Positions 22,780-35,102 of a DNA stretch of 64,000 bases are shown here, one piece after another (within the stretch, counting starts at the first letter, position 1; each line of letters opens with the position of its first letter). The DNA is from Maratus speciosus. Lineage: Eukaryota; Arthropoda; Arachnida; Araneae; Salticidae. The stretch lies in the NCBI GenBank assembly GCA_963932465.1, contig OZ010786.1:272088411-272152410 (forward strand). Direction: 5' to 3'. The notes beneath the pieces are model-generated. The model was not told where the DNA came from and ran no database searches. It was given only the letters and a program-made list of their open reading frames with translations. The position numbers were made by a program, and so were the translations under genes.

Positions 22780-23402
22780 CGAGGGTATATCAGTAAGTTT
22801 TTGCCCTCACATAGAAATAATTGAGTGAAATTATGAAATTGTTACATTGTGTTAGTCATTTTCTATATGGTCACCGTGCATAGTAACACATTTCTACAAA
22901 CGTTATTTCAAAGAGAGGGGGGGATGTATTCCAGGAGACGCGACAGTAGACCCAAAGGGGGCATTTTTCTAACTTTTGCTGACCTCCACATGCGACATAT
23001 TGTTGGAAAGGTCTGTGACCACTTGTTCGTTCTATGCACTTCCCAAGCCCCTTTCCCCTAAATTTGCCCTCCGAGAGGCACTTTTCTAAATTTTGCGGAC
23101 ATCATTCATGCCCTCCTGGGTACAAATTTGGGGCTCGGGAGTGCATGACATGAAAAAGTGGTCACAGGCATTTTCAACAATATGTCACATGTGGGGGTCG
23201 GCAAAAGTTAGAAAATGCCCCCCTTTCGGTCCACTATCGCTCTTTCTGGAATACATCCTCCCCCCTCTCTTTGAAATACCGTTTCCTGAAATGTGTTGCT
23301 GTGCACGGTGACTATATAGAAAAGGACTTAGACAATGTAGCAATTTTATAAATTTCACTTAATTATTTCTATGTGAGGGCAAAAGCTTATTGATCACCCT
23401 CG
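22780..23402. mobile_element. Mariner-like foldback MITE, copy 2
   Basis: Starts CGAGGGTATATCAGTAAGTT and ends with the inverse (attgatcaccctcg), with TA on each side (22778-79 and 23403-04). The 623 bp form one imperfect inverted repeat. The element matches copy 1 at 14528-15166 throughout, including cacatagaaataattgagtg next to both ends. No transposase. Open frames inside (22849-23311) are by-products. Confidence 0.88.
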
Positions 23403-23404
23403 TA

Positions 23405-26400
23405 TTAGCCATATTTTTAATAAGACATAATTTGATTGATAAATTTAAAACATAAATATTATATTTTAAATTAAATTCGAGGATATATGTTTTTTTTTTT
23501 GTTTTTTTTTAAGTAAAATTGATTTTTCTAAGTTAGTTGAATTACTATATATTTTTGAAACGCGTTTGTTCAGAATATGTTTTATATACGAATATTTTTT
23601 TTAATACTCTAAAAAATAAACTGCAAAAAAAAGTAAATGAGAATATTACTAATTTTAATTAATTCCAAATATCATTAATTAACCACCGGTATGCTATTTC
23701 TTTCTCCCAGCTTATTTTGTGTCGTCTCCAAAAATAATGTTACGTTGTGTAAGCCAGCCGTAAAACAAAGCTGATGTATCCCTGTACGGTTAAATACTCT
23801 ATATTAATTTTTTAAACTTCTAAGCATCACATATTTTTTTTTACAAAAAAAAAAATGGCCCTTTTTTCCCCATTCTGACAATCAGAGCTCTAACATTTTA
23901 CAGCTGTTCTTTCATCTTCACCTAACACTTCATTTATAATGGCTGTTTCATAACAATAGAAGCCATCAGTCCATCAGAAGAAAATGATCCATTCCAAAGT
24001 TATAAGTTCGGGAGTCTATTGTATCTATATTTATATACATATATATATATATATTTTATCGGGGCGATACTAAATTCTGAAAAACAGAATCCCTGTTCTC
24101 TAGTTTTTGTTTATTTGTTTTTAAATAAATTAGAAATTTTCATTTTTTCATTCAAAAAATAAATTCGAACTTTAGTATTAATACAGTCAATACACATGCC
24201 TGCAAGGAATAAACGGAATTTTTCCCTCTTTTCCAGAATTTCAGGAAGAATTAACGGTAAAAGCATGTTTTCTAGGAGTACGGAAATTATTTGTTTAAAA
24301 ATTACGAACAATTTGGTGTATAAAGACGAATTTTTCTGACAGTGTATCTTTTATTGCTCATTGACGGTGCTGTACCTGAAATCTTTTTTGCGTCCACGTA
24401 GATTATGTTATGCATGTCATATTCCAAAGTTAGTATCTTGTAGTGCACCTAAATAATGTATATAAATTCCAGTCAGTTTGAAATGGTGTAAGATAAATAA
24501 AATGCGCTGCAAACGATTTTTGAGCTTAAACCAGTGTGTAACTGAATTTCATTGAGTGACCCCGTAAACTAATGATAAATATTTTTCACACCATATTCTA
24601 CTGAAGGTACGTTTTAGCGAACTTTATAAATGAAAATTATTTCATTATATTCTCATTGCATTATATTGCAGTCATTTGAAATCTACTTTATTTCATTCAT
24701 TAAATAAAATTTCTAATTTAAATAAGTTTATTTAAATGAGAGTCTCCTGTTAAAAGCGGAATAATTTTCGAGTATGATTGTGATGAAATTAAAATTGTCA
24801 GTTGAAATTTCCACAACCTTTGAAACGAAGTAAAATATAATATAAATCAACAATTCACGTTCCATTTCTGTGAGAAGCACGTTGTTATTTATATTTATAA
24901 TTAAATTATTACATTTCTGTCTAGATTTCAATGAATGATAAAAAGTACAGTTTCAATTAAATTAAACAATAATATAGTAAAATAGTCAATAATTGACAAG
25001 CTTCTCAATAGAGAGTGGGCTCCTTGGTAGAATCTGCAGCTCATCAGTGGGGTTACTGTATTTGGCAATTTATCACTTGTTTGGCTAACTCAATTTAATA
25101 TTTGTTCACTATATAAGCTTCTGTCAGAAAGGACTCCGGTTGAACATGAAAAGAGAAAGTTAATGGATCAATTGGACAGCTCCGAAATTAAAATTTTATT
25201 TGAGAAAATCTGTAGTTAAATATATTAACTTTTCAACGTAGCAATTTTAGTTGGTGTTGTATTAATGCAAAAGTTAAAATACTTAAATATGATATTATTA
25301 AAACTGAACATTAGAGTTTACTGTTTTCAAGATGTAATTAAAAAATTGTAAAAATTACATGTAGATTTTTTTTTTGCAATTTACAAGAGAGCAAAAATAA
25401 GACTAGGAAAGTAATAATTGTTTATCAATTTTGTTTTGGAAAATTTATTTTAAGATATCATTTTTCTCTCTTTATGTTAGAATTGATAAGAGAATGATGA
25501 GTAAAAAAACTAATTATGGTAAATAATTTAGAAATTGTAATAATTTTTTTTATATATTTAGTGTTGAACTGAATTAAGATCATTTTGCGGCTCAGGCGGA
25601 GAGCAGGGGAGGTGGTGCATTTGAGGAGTTCCAGGGAAAAATTCCACAATAAAATCGTTGATAAGAATAAAACCCTAAGTCTTCCAGGGGAGGCATTATA
25701 TATCCCGCACCAGGGCTCGTACTTAATTTGTCATTGAGCATTTTTGTTTAGAAATGTTTTTTTAATGTTATCGTTTTAAATTTTTAGCCGCCAAATAAAA
25801 TTCTATGTGCTACAATAAAACATGTTTTAAAGAGAACTGTTGAAGTTTTATATTGTAGTAATCTAAGTTTTATTATGTGAGTAGTGTTTGTGGAGAAGAC
25901 TTTTAGATTCAAAACTTGTATGTGACATTAGAGATGGTTGCTCAGCAGAAATTATAAGTTAAAGTCGATTTTTTTTTCTTTTTAACCTAGCATGTTTTAT
26001 ACCACAACAAGATCCAAGAAATTGATTAACAAACAATTAAAAAAATAAAGAAAGAAAAAAGTGTCTGCAAGTTTCACAATGTAAGACAAGTACTCTATTA
26101 TATGTCTGTTTGTACATTATTATTAAAGGTTATTTTAGTTTATTTAATTTATACATTTTTTATAAGTGCTGTTATTATAGATTTCAGAAACGCAGACAAA
26201 GCATATTTTTTATTTATTTCATCATCTGAAAAATGTAAAACCATTCCTGAAATAAAATATGGTATAGAGACTAGTTTAATAAATTGTAAATTATTTTGTT
26301 TAGATAATTCTATTGAGGTTGATCTTCAGAAAATTCTGACAAAATTGATATTTAAAGCCAATTTTTGAGACATACTAACCATTTAATAAGCTCTTACTCT

Positions 26401-26867
26401 CTATATATACACTAGTTGTTTTTCTTAAATGATGAAAATGACTCTTTGAATCACGATAAATTTTGATAATAAAAAAATATTCAGAAATAAAAATAATACT
26501 TATACAAACATAATCACTTTTAATTGTACTTTAAAACATGACATTCGCTTCCATTCAAATTTCTTATTTCTTAAAAAAAAAAAAAAAAAAAAAAATGGAA
26601 GGGATGGAAAATTTCTAGTAACTTAGAAAAAGAGAATACCTTTTATGTGCTTTATAAGCAATTAATTTCAAAGTATTAAGTTAAAAATAATAAGCATAAA
26701 TAAACTTTAAAAAAAAGGTGTAGAAGGGAGAGGCGTTTTTTTTAACTTAATAAATAGCATAAAATTTATCAACAGATAATATTCATTTTATATTACATAA
26801 AAGGTACTGGAAATTTTTCACTTTCAAAGAAATATCCTGTTACAAATAATTCCATGATGTATTAAAT
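23405..26867. other. Long non-coding stretch, no gene recognised
   Basis: About 3.5 kb of AT-rich DNA with homopolymers, including an A run at 26573-26595. The stretch 23800-23840 (ttttttaaacttctaagcat) resembles the tandem pair at 38581-39370. The longest open frame, 26102-26368, is listed separately. Small minus-strand frames at 24111-25649 are not recognised. Confidence 0.5.
26102..26368 (+). other. Unrecognised 88-codon open frame
   Basis: It begins with a hydrophobic stretch (LLLKVILVYLIYTFFISAVI), like a signal or membrane segment, followed by a polar part with four cysteines. It matches no family known to me. A hydrophobic start is expected by chance in T-rich DNA, and there is no paralogue or splice context. 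It is most likely not a gene. Confidence 0.15.
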
Positions 26868-26979
26868 AATAATTTTACAGTTTGAATGAATGAAAATATT
26901 TTATTAAAAAATTAAATTAATTATTTTTATATAAACTACACTGATACAAATTGATGAAATAAAACATTATATTAAATAA
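26868..26979 (+). repeat. 110-bp direct repeat, left copy
   Basis: Matches 27272-27379 closely (ttacagtttgaa, then ttatttttatataaactaca and ctgatacaaattgatgaaat). The pair flanks the 52-bp hairpin. Confidence 0.85.
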
Positions 26980-26988
26980 TATAATTAA

Positions 26989-27115
26989 TGAAATGCAGTA
27001 AACCAACGTTTAAAATGCACAAATAATGCGTGAAAAAGCACAAATAATGCGTGAAAAAGTTGCTGCTTTTTCACGCATTATTTGTGCATTTTAAACGTTG
27101 GTTTACTGCATTTCA
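26989..27115. repeat. Perfect 52-bp hairpin
   Basis: Arms 26989-27040 and 27064-27115 are exact inverted copies, separated by 23 bases that themselves repeat the inner part of the left arm. Perfect identity in this worn background suggests it is recent or maintained. It could form a strong cruciform or a 52-bp RNA stem. Confidence 0.95.
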
Positions 27116-27271
27116 ATATTCCTGCACAAAGGCTTTAATTGCTATTTTAATATAATTAATGTTGATTAAAATGTTTGCATGAATCAAACTATATAATAAA
27201 AATTGATTATGATCCCACCACCCCCCCCCCCTTTTTTTTTTTTTTAGCACGACATAATAAATATTGATTCT

Positions 27272-27379
27272 AATTATTTTACAGTTTGAAGGAAAGAAAA
27301 CATTATATCATAAAATTAAATTAATTATTTTTATATAAACTACACTGATACAAATTGATGAAATAAAATATTATATTTA
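27272..27379 (+). repeat. 110-bp direct repeat, right copy
   Basis: Second copy of 26868-26979. It lies just after a C/T tract (27217-27245) that is a separate homopolymer feature. Confidence 0.85.
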
Positions 27380-27638
27380 ATTCGCTATCTGTTTTGACGT
27401 TGATGTGCTCACATCAGCACAAAGGAAAGCCAGGCTCACAGCTAGATTTTCATTTTTCAACACGTTGGCGAAGACTTTCCACTTAACGCCAAGTAATAAG
27501 GCAGACAACAACAGGCGCATGCGCTGTACAAACTCTCCTTAAGAGCCAACTCTGTATTGAGCTTATACTCAATTATTGCTGTAAGTGATAAACATAAATT
27601 TAAAATAAACGGTAAAGTGCGAGTATTACTCGCGCTAA

Positions 27639-29887
27639 GAGGGTTCCGTACAACAAATATATGAATTATTAACTATATTATTAAAAAAATCGTTACTAAA
27701 AGAACTAGTCGGATGTACCAATCCCAAAACATTCTTCTATCTCATGCACGTTAATACTTCAAAATTCGCTATCAGATTGACAAAATTAATAGCAATCTAT
27801 GCCCATCTTGAGGATTCTAAAGATACGGAATTCCGTGCATTTAGTTATCGAGATATGGTTATCGATGAAATCGTGCAAATCCTGTAAAATGCAGCCTAGC
27901 AGCGCTACTTATTGGGTGATTTACACCAAAACCTAATCAGCAACAACTTGTGTAAACGTCTAACTATATCTTAAGTTAGATGAATATTCGTGCATTAGTT
28001 CTTGAGAATCGTGAAAATTGCTGCACAGCATCGCCACCTGTATAGAGTGATTTACACCAACACATAATCAGCGCAATTCATATCAAGGACTAACTGAATT
28101 TGAAGTTTGATGAAAATCTGTGCATTAGTTCTTGAGTCTATCTATTGCGGAAATCGTGTAAATTCTGCAAAATGCAGCATAGCAGCGCCACCTGTTGGGC
28201 GATTTACACTAAAACGTAATCAGTAGCAACTTATATCAAGGACTAACTCAATCTGAAGTTTTATGAAAAGCTGTGTATTAGTTCTTGAGATAGAGCTGTT
28301 GCAGAAATCGCGCAAAAATACAGTATAACAGCGCCACCTGTTGGGCGATTTACACCTAAAACTAATCAGCACCAATTTATGTTGGAGACTACCTGAATAT
28401 AAACTTGATTAAATTCCGTGCATTAGATCTTGAGATAGAGTGCCCACGAAATTTGTGTCACATACAGACAGACAGATATTTTGTAAAAACATGTTTTTAG
28501 GTATCTCTGACCCCTAAAACGTGTAAATCCGTCGAAAAATGGAAGCCGAACATTTTCACTAATCCAATACTTTCTTCTTGTAAAGATAGATGAAAGTAAA
28601 AAATTAAGACTGTAAAAAACTATACAACGTAGTGTTGGGTATATCTGTATATACTAGAAAACCATGAATGAGTATACCGTAAAAGTTTAAAGAGATATGA
28701 AGCCTAATAATATCAGATATTGCTATTCTGTATAACTCTTATTTAAATCTTATCATAATCTGTTTATGATGAATTTAATTCGGCACTGACAATAAAATAA
28801 TGCATATTTAAACTTCATTTGGCATTTCATAAAACTAAATTCCGCGTCGTAATAAACTTTTCGTTTTACAGTGAAGCTAAAACAATATCATTGTTTAATG
28901 TAAACTTGGCATTGTGCTAAGCGTGCTTCGAAAAGAGGTTGCAAAATTGTAACGCAGAACGGTCGGTGCCGCGTTTTTCCAGATAGGTTTTTCATTAACT
29001 TTTAAAGACACAGGAGACGTATTGAGATATCCACACAATGCTAGTCGCGAATACCATACTATTTATGTGATTAATTCTAATTAAATTAGTCTGTTTTTAA
29101 CAATTTGGCATTTATTGCTTTTATTCTGCTATTGGGTATTGCATTACACAAATATATCATTAAAAGCTGTTATCTAGACTTTAAAAGCCGATGGTACATA
29201 GAGCATGCCGCACCGGTCATTATGTATGTGCAAACCGTCCGTGTCTTTAAGTGTTAATATCTTGGCTAATTACCCACGATTTTTAAAAAAAAAAATCATT
29301 ATCAACAATACTTTTATACTTCTGCTACGATAGGTACCTCCAGCTCTCCTCAACATCTTTGCTGAATGCCCACAAATCGAAATTTCTGTGTAACGGAAAA
29401 AAGCGATTTTCTCAAAAACTGTGTGACATAGGGTAATCTCTATAATTTTCCTGCAAGGTTTAAGTTAATGTCTACTAACTCTAATTTTTTCATAATTTTA
29501 GTTCAGTAGATTCGGAAATAGATGGGCGGGGGGGGGGGGGCATAATTTTGCACTATATTTTCGACGATATCTCTGAAAATATAATACATAAAATTAAAAG
29601 AACTGTATTTTTGAGTTCAGCGTTACGAAAACTTTCACACGATATACAAAGAAAATATTTTTTTTTTCAACTATCTTAATTAGACGCTCTACATTTTTCC
29701 TAAAAATATTTATAAATGTTTAATAATCTGGAAATATGTGTGTCAATAGTCTTTATTACGTCTCCCAATTTGAACTTACTACGTTCCATAGTTTACGAGT
29801 AAAATGGCTGTGACAGATAGACAGACAAACACAGGAGTGATCTTATAATGGTTCCGTTTTTACTTTTTTAAGTACGGAACTCTAAAA
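27639..29887 (+). mobile_element. Helitron-like non-autonomous element, family 2
   Basis: The left end gagggttccgtac recurs in inverted form at the right end (agtacggaactct). There it also pairs with a nearby ggttccgt to make a terminal hairpin (29849-29883). A subterminal inverted repeat plus a 3' hairpin is the layout of Helentron-type non-autonomous elements. Similar ends (gggttccgt ... acggaaccct) are familiar from arthropod genomes. It carries a family 1 element at 27706-28602. No protein-coding part was recognised. Confidence 0.55.
27706..28602 (+). mobile_element. Helitron-like non-autonomous element, family 1, copy 2
   Basis: The left end tagtcggatgtaccaatccc and right end (gacccctaaaacgtgtaaat, then agatagatgaaagta) identify the family. 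The interior differs from the 55439 copy: four units of about 145 bp carry cagcgccacctgttgggcg and a tgcattagttcttgag-like motif. It is nested in the family 2 element. Confidence 0.75.
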
Positions 29888-29898
29888 AGGCAAAATAC

Positions 29899-30473
29899 CC
29901 CTTTATATATTTACATTTCGACATGTTTCATTGCTTGAGACAACATTCTCAAGAAAATAAAATGATAAAAATATTTTCGCAAAAATTCAAACCGAAAAAC
30001 TAGTAAACAAAAACAAAAATTACGCCAACACAAGGATAAAGAAATTAACTGCAGTATTAAAAATGAACGTAAATTGTTTTACATTATTGTTTCATGATTC
30101 TGTGTAGAATTCCTTTCCAAATTTTAGGGAGCTCTGTGGACACTGAATCACTGCAAATATTCTCATTGTGTAAGAAGATCTCTATTGATTCGCAATGAGA
30201 ATATTTGCAATGATTCAGTGTCCATGATTCTCCGTAAAATTTGGAAATAAATACTACACAGAATCATGAAATGATAATGTAAAATAATTCATTCACAAAT
30301 TTCCATTTTTAATATTACAGTTAATTTCATTATTCTTGTGTTGTCGCGATTTTTGTTTTTGTTTACTGGTTTTTCGAGTTGAATTTTTTCGAAAATATTC
30401 TTATCATTTTATTTTTTTGAGAATGTTGCCATTTGAAGCAATGAAACACGTCGAAATGTAAATAAATAAAGGT
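29899..30473. mobile_element. 575-bp palindrome
   Basis: Arms of about 270-280 bp (29899-30168 and 30193-30473) with a 24-base spacer. The outer ends are cctttatatatttacatttc and its inverse. The element directly abuts the end of the family 2 Helitron-like element. The outer part (cgaaatgtaaataaataaag) is reminiscent of PLE 3' tails, so a tail-to-tail origin is possible, but no coding part supports it. Confidence 0.75.
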
Positions 30474-30923
30474 AATGTTTATTACTTATAGCAATTATTG
30501 AATATTTTGATATTTTGAAGTGATTTTCATTTATAGTTTTAATAAAATAGTACTTAAAATTCTTTATAGTAAAAAAGGCTTTTGATTTAAAGTAAAATGA
30601 AAATGTTGTTAAGAAATCTGCATTGAATTAAAATTTCAACCTGAGTTTAAAAAAATTAATACGGTAGATGTTAAAGAATTATTTTATAAAAACTATACAG
30701 GTTGTTCCGAATTGCTAACTGTTACAAATTTCCAGATAATTCGTAACATAAAATAAATAAATGACATAGGGGCGTAGATCTCATTCACTTATCCAGTCAA
30801 AAATACAGCATGTTCCACTCTAAGCGAATATGAGTATTGCTTCGATAAAAATAAAGATAAGAAACGGGAATTTCAAAACCTTAACCATGTTTTGTGTTTA
30901 AAATGTGATAAATGTGATATATA
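30474..30923. other. Non-coding DNA, nothing recognised
   Basis: AT-rich, without coding signs. Sequence at 30700 (caggttgttccgaattgcta) recalls a transposon end, but no inverted partner was found. Confidence 0.5.
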
Positions 30924-31848
30924 AGGTAAGTGACGATAATATGGCCAATGCAGGTATTATGTCCAACCCGTAATAATGTTTCTAATTTCAGTGAAATCCA
31001 AAAGATGGTGCTTGAACCTAGTTGCTGAAAGTCAGAAGAACATAGTTTAGTACCGCAGTACCCACAATCCTTGATCATGTATACACGTGAGGGCAGTTAA
31101 GGTTGATTTGTTGTTAGTTGCGTTAGCATATTATAAAATTGCCTCTGGTAAGTTTGTTACTTTTCTTATTTAAACAAAATATTTGTATTTACTGGCATAC
31201 ATAATATTTTAGGTGGTTTAATGGTCTTTGTAATTGTGTAAATGAATTTCAATATCTGCGATTTCAGACAGAATTACGAATGTTTTCTTAAAACTCATTA
31301 TTGTATGGCAATATGCCCAAGCAACAAGGAAAGAGTTGTGGATGTGAGATTATGTGTTGTGTGTCGTAATTATGTGCAAAAGAAATATGTCGACATTACC
31401 AATAAAGATAAGATGTTTTTACTTGCCCTACATATGAAGTTTTAAAAAAATTAAACACTTTAACCGTAAAAGTTTAAAATTGCATAACATCTTGCTTAAA
31501 ATTGCTTTCAACTCAACATTGTTTTCTAAATTTCCTTCTCACTTATTTTTTCGTTATTTTTTGCAAAGTTTTAAAAATTAAATTTGGTTTTGTAATAATT
31601 GATTTTTTCATGCGTTAAATATGAATCTTTTAACTATGTTTTACCTATGGGTATATTACCTGCTGATGGGCATATTACGTTCATCAACTAGACATAAAAA
31701 AAAATCCTGCAGGTTGAAATCTTGATTAATTAATATTTTTTCCAGTAATAAAAAAGTAGTCTTATTTAGGCAATTCTTTTTTTAATCAGTTACTACTATC
31801 GCTAAAAAATTTCCCTCCTTAAGGTGGTCATATTACCTGCACTTACCG
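30924..31848. mobile_element. TA-flanked TIR element with short open frame
   Basis: The left end AGGTAAGTGACGATAATATG matches the inverse of the right end (CGGTAAGTGCAGGTAATATG), about 18 of 23 bases over the terminal repeat. TA lies on both sides (30922-23 and 31849-50). The same tattacctgc word recurs inside (31650, 31835). Total 925 bp. An open frame at 31242-31445 (67 codons, six cysteines) is central. I do not recognise it; it could be a transposase remnant, but no helix-turn-helix or DDE motif is visible. A Tc1/mariner/pogo class is inferred from the TA. Confidence 0.65.
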
Positions 31849-31850
31849 TA

Positions 31851-32667
31851 AATTTCACTATCCACTCTCAAACAGTACGAACACGTTACTTCATATTTTG
31901 AAATAAGTTTTGTTACTGCGTGGATTACTTTGCTTTTTCAGCATTTTTTGTAATTTTATTACATTCTAATAATATTAAAAATGTGAAAGTGTGTGTGAAT
32001 GCTTCGCTGCCTTAGTATGCCTTAGTATATTTGCCTATAGAATGTTAATAACCAAAAAAGATTTTAGACTATTTATTGTTTACTTTATTCATTTTTTTTT
32101 TTTTTTTTTACAAATTCAAAAATTCAATATTTCCATAGGGAATCAATTGATATTTTTCCTATAAAATTTATACATTTCTCTTTATCTTTTCCAAATCTTC
32201 AAAACCCAGAATAATTCTTTTTCCGCAGCAACTAGTTTTTAATTGAAATATTTACACGTAAATAATGAAAATGAAATAAACAATTTCAAGAATTAAAAAG
32301 CAGAATGACATCGTATGAATATGACGTCATTTGTTGTCAAAATTCCAATTTTGTTTCAGATTTTAAGCAACACCTTCTGTATATTCTGTATATGGTTCTC
32401 AAGATTTTTCAAAACTTCCACATCATGAATAAATTTGAATTAGCCGCAGTTCCAAAAGTACTTGCCGATAAATGATTTAGATAACGGCTTTTCCCCGATA
32501 TAGGTTTACATTCTTTTTAAACTTCAATAGTTCAAATTTAATTTGATCGAGTTCTCACTTTGACAAGATGCATAAATCCCAGATCTAAACGACAATAAAT
32601 TATTCATAGATTCAAAAAATGGCATGGATTGATTGATTTAACAGAAGAAAAATGAAGTTTACCGGTA

Positions 32668-32708
<41 letters not shown>

Positions 32709-34032
32709 TAAGTTAAAAGCTAGAGAATTTAACATCTATAAAGTAAAAAAATAGCAGATGAATTGTGGAACAATCAAGACGGAAATTTAATTTTGAAATA
32801 CTTCGGATAATGAGTTTAAGTATTAGTTTTCAACTAATACTGAGTGGAAGATAGTAAAGTTTGTAGTATATCAAGTTGTACAAATAATTTATTTATTTAT
32901 TAATATTTTTCTTCTTAGAGTATTTTATTTAATTTGATTTTGTAATATCAAACACCTATGTGCCATATTCTAATATTGCACGATATTTTAACCACATTTT
33001 TTACAATAACAATATTTATTTTTTCCCCTGAGTAAAAATGTTACACTCTCTTAAATTCCATTAATCCCTCAAATACTGATACATCCAGCTTTTTTCTAAT
33101 AAAAAATGTTTGATAAAGAAATAACATTTATAACATTTCTCATATTATTTAATGAAAAACAAAGTCTTCATTCAGTGTATTTTTAGATCAATGAACATAA
33201 AAAACATTCATATAGCTACGCTTAAAAAAAAAATATATATATATATATATATTGCTACACACAGCCTTAAATGCGAGGGATAGGTTTGCAGATTTATTGC
33301 TAGTAGTCATATAAACCCTTCCAGAATCATTTTCTTGTATCATCTTTCTATCCTAAGAAAATCTAGCTTGTTTACATCATATTTTCTACATTGATCTACG
33401 GCTTCGTCAGTAAGAGCCAATGCGTCACGATTTCCCCATCTCCCGAGTGTATTCATTTATCTTGAAAATGTCCCTACTGAAGATCCTGCAAATCAAAAAA
33501 ATCCCAAGTTTTCCCAGAATCAGGCGAGTTACGTCTGTCCAAGTATCTACGTCGGAAAGTACCTTAGGGAAATAAAGAACTAAGATAAATTGTTACATTT
33601 AGGAATAGCATTCAGAGTTTATAAAAATATCCTAACCGCATTCTTGTATGCACTTTTAAAACCGCCAAGCACAAACGTAGAAAGAGGCGTAAAAATTCAC
33701 GTTTTTTTTTTTTCTTCTGATTATGATATGAATATTTGATTAAGATCTAGTTTATGTAGAATAAGTATAAAAATAAAAATAGGTTTTATAACTACAAATC
33801 CCTCTTTTCTTGCATTAAATGATCATGTTGAAAATCACACCTTATGTTTTAACTGCAATTCATGTTTTTCAAAAAAAAAAAAAAAAAAAAAAAATCGGTT
33901 ATAATTCGTTAATTTGGCGTTGGCACTAAACTCGATTATGAAAAATTGGAAGTTTTTTTTTTACATTTGGTAGAAAGCCCAATCGAGTGAATTTATAAAA
34001 GAAAAAAATATAATTTTTTTCTCTGCTTCTTT
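31851..34032. other. Non-coding DNA with A/T homopolymers
   Basis: No gene was recognised. It holds a run of 36 A at 32671-32706, an A run at 33872-33893 and a short TA tract at 33230-33252. Confidence 0.55.
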
Positions 34033-34316
34033 TTTTTAAGATATGGAGACAGGAATGGTGTTCGTGTTGGTGTTGTTTATGACGGCCGATTATCTACACG
34101 AGAGACATAGGCCCGTAGAGGGGGAGTGCCCTGGGGTCTTTCTAAGGGAACCTATCCCGTATTTTTCAAGGAAATCCAAAGTTTGAAGAAAAGCACGGAA
34201 AACTCCGAACGGCTATGCCGGCGGTAGTGATTGGGTTTGAAACCAGCACCTCCCGTCTACCAGCTTTTGAAAGCAGAACCTCTCGGCCGCTGGTGGGGCA
34301 GGGTACAGGAAAGAAA
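34033..34316 (-). mobile_element. tRNA-derived SINE
   Basis: On the minus strand the head reads agcggccgagaggttctgc (A-box-like), with ggtttcaaaccca (B-box-like) about 40 bases on, as in tRNA genes. The body follows (gttttccgtgcttttcttc, then acgggataggttccctt), and an A-rich tail lies at about 34040. The body resembles arthropod SINEs I know, with a 'gttttccgtggttttcc' core and a 'cgggatrgttcc' block. It is transcribed by RNA polymerase III and depends on a LINE for mobility. Confidence 0.7.
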
Positions 34317-35024
34317 ATTAAAATTTATTTGAAATAACTTTTTAGGATTTGTCAATTGATTTCTCAATTATCGTAAATTAATTAATATTAAACTATTAAT
34401 TCATAAAAGTGTTGTTTTGTTAAATACTATTTTTTATTTACAATTTATTTTCCCTATTTAGACTTTAAAATGTTTCGTTATGTCAGTAACTCAGCAGTTT
34501 GATATATTTTGACGTGCATGCATTGGCATACAAGTAAATCTATTGTTTTTTATATTTGTATATAATTGGAAGAGTTACAGAGAATATTTGGTGGTTTATC
34601 ACCTTTCGCAGGCTAACGTAAACATGCCTTAAAGTTAATGTTTAATTTATAATTAAGTTCTAAAATTATTAAAAGGCTGTATTGTCATCGGAATTATGTA
34701 CGCGAACGCAATTTTATATTGTTAGCATATCAGTAAATAGGAGAAAAATCCATTACAAAATGTCATCGTTACATACAAAAACCACGTTAAATTAAATAAA
34801 AAGTGAAAATGTAACGATTCATTTTCTCTATTCGTTAATGCAATACAAACTATCATTAGTAATATTTTTAGGCGAAATTATTTTATAATATTTATATTAG
34901 TGTTTTGATTTTTAAGTATCTTTAAATGGACATATATATATATTAATTTTTTTAAGTATCTTTAAACAAAATGTTTTTTATTGCTTAAATTTATAAGGAA
35001 TTTCACATAGAAATAATATACTGC
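34317..35024. other. Non-coding DNA, nothing recognised
   Basis: AT-rich without open frames of note. A short duplication, ttttttaagtatctttaaa, occurs twice near 34910-34970. Confidence 0.5.
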
Positions 35025-35028
35025 AAAA

Positions 35029-35059
<31 letters not shown>

Positions 35060-35062
35060 AAA
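35025..35062. repeat. (AAAT)n microsatellite
   Basis: About nine perfect aaat units, 40 bp left of the Helitron start. Confidence 0.95.
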
Positions 35063-35102
35063 TAAGGATCAGAATGAAAAAAATACTCTGATATTTTTAT
35101 TA

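Noticed and set aside
26102..26368. Small secreted protein gene
   Set aside because: A hydrophobic start is expected by chance in T-rich DNA, the cysteine pattern is weak and there is no supporting context.
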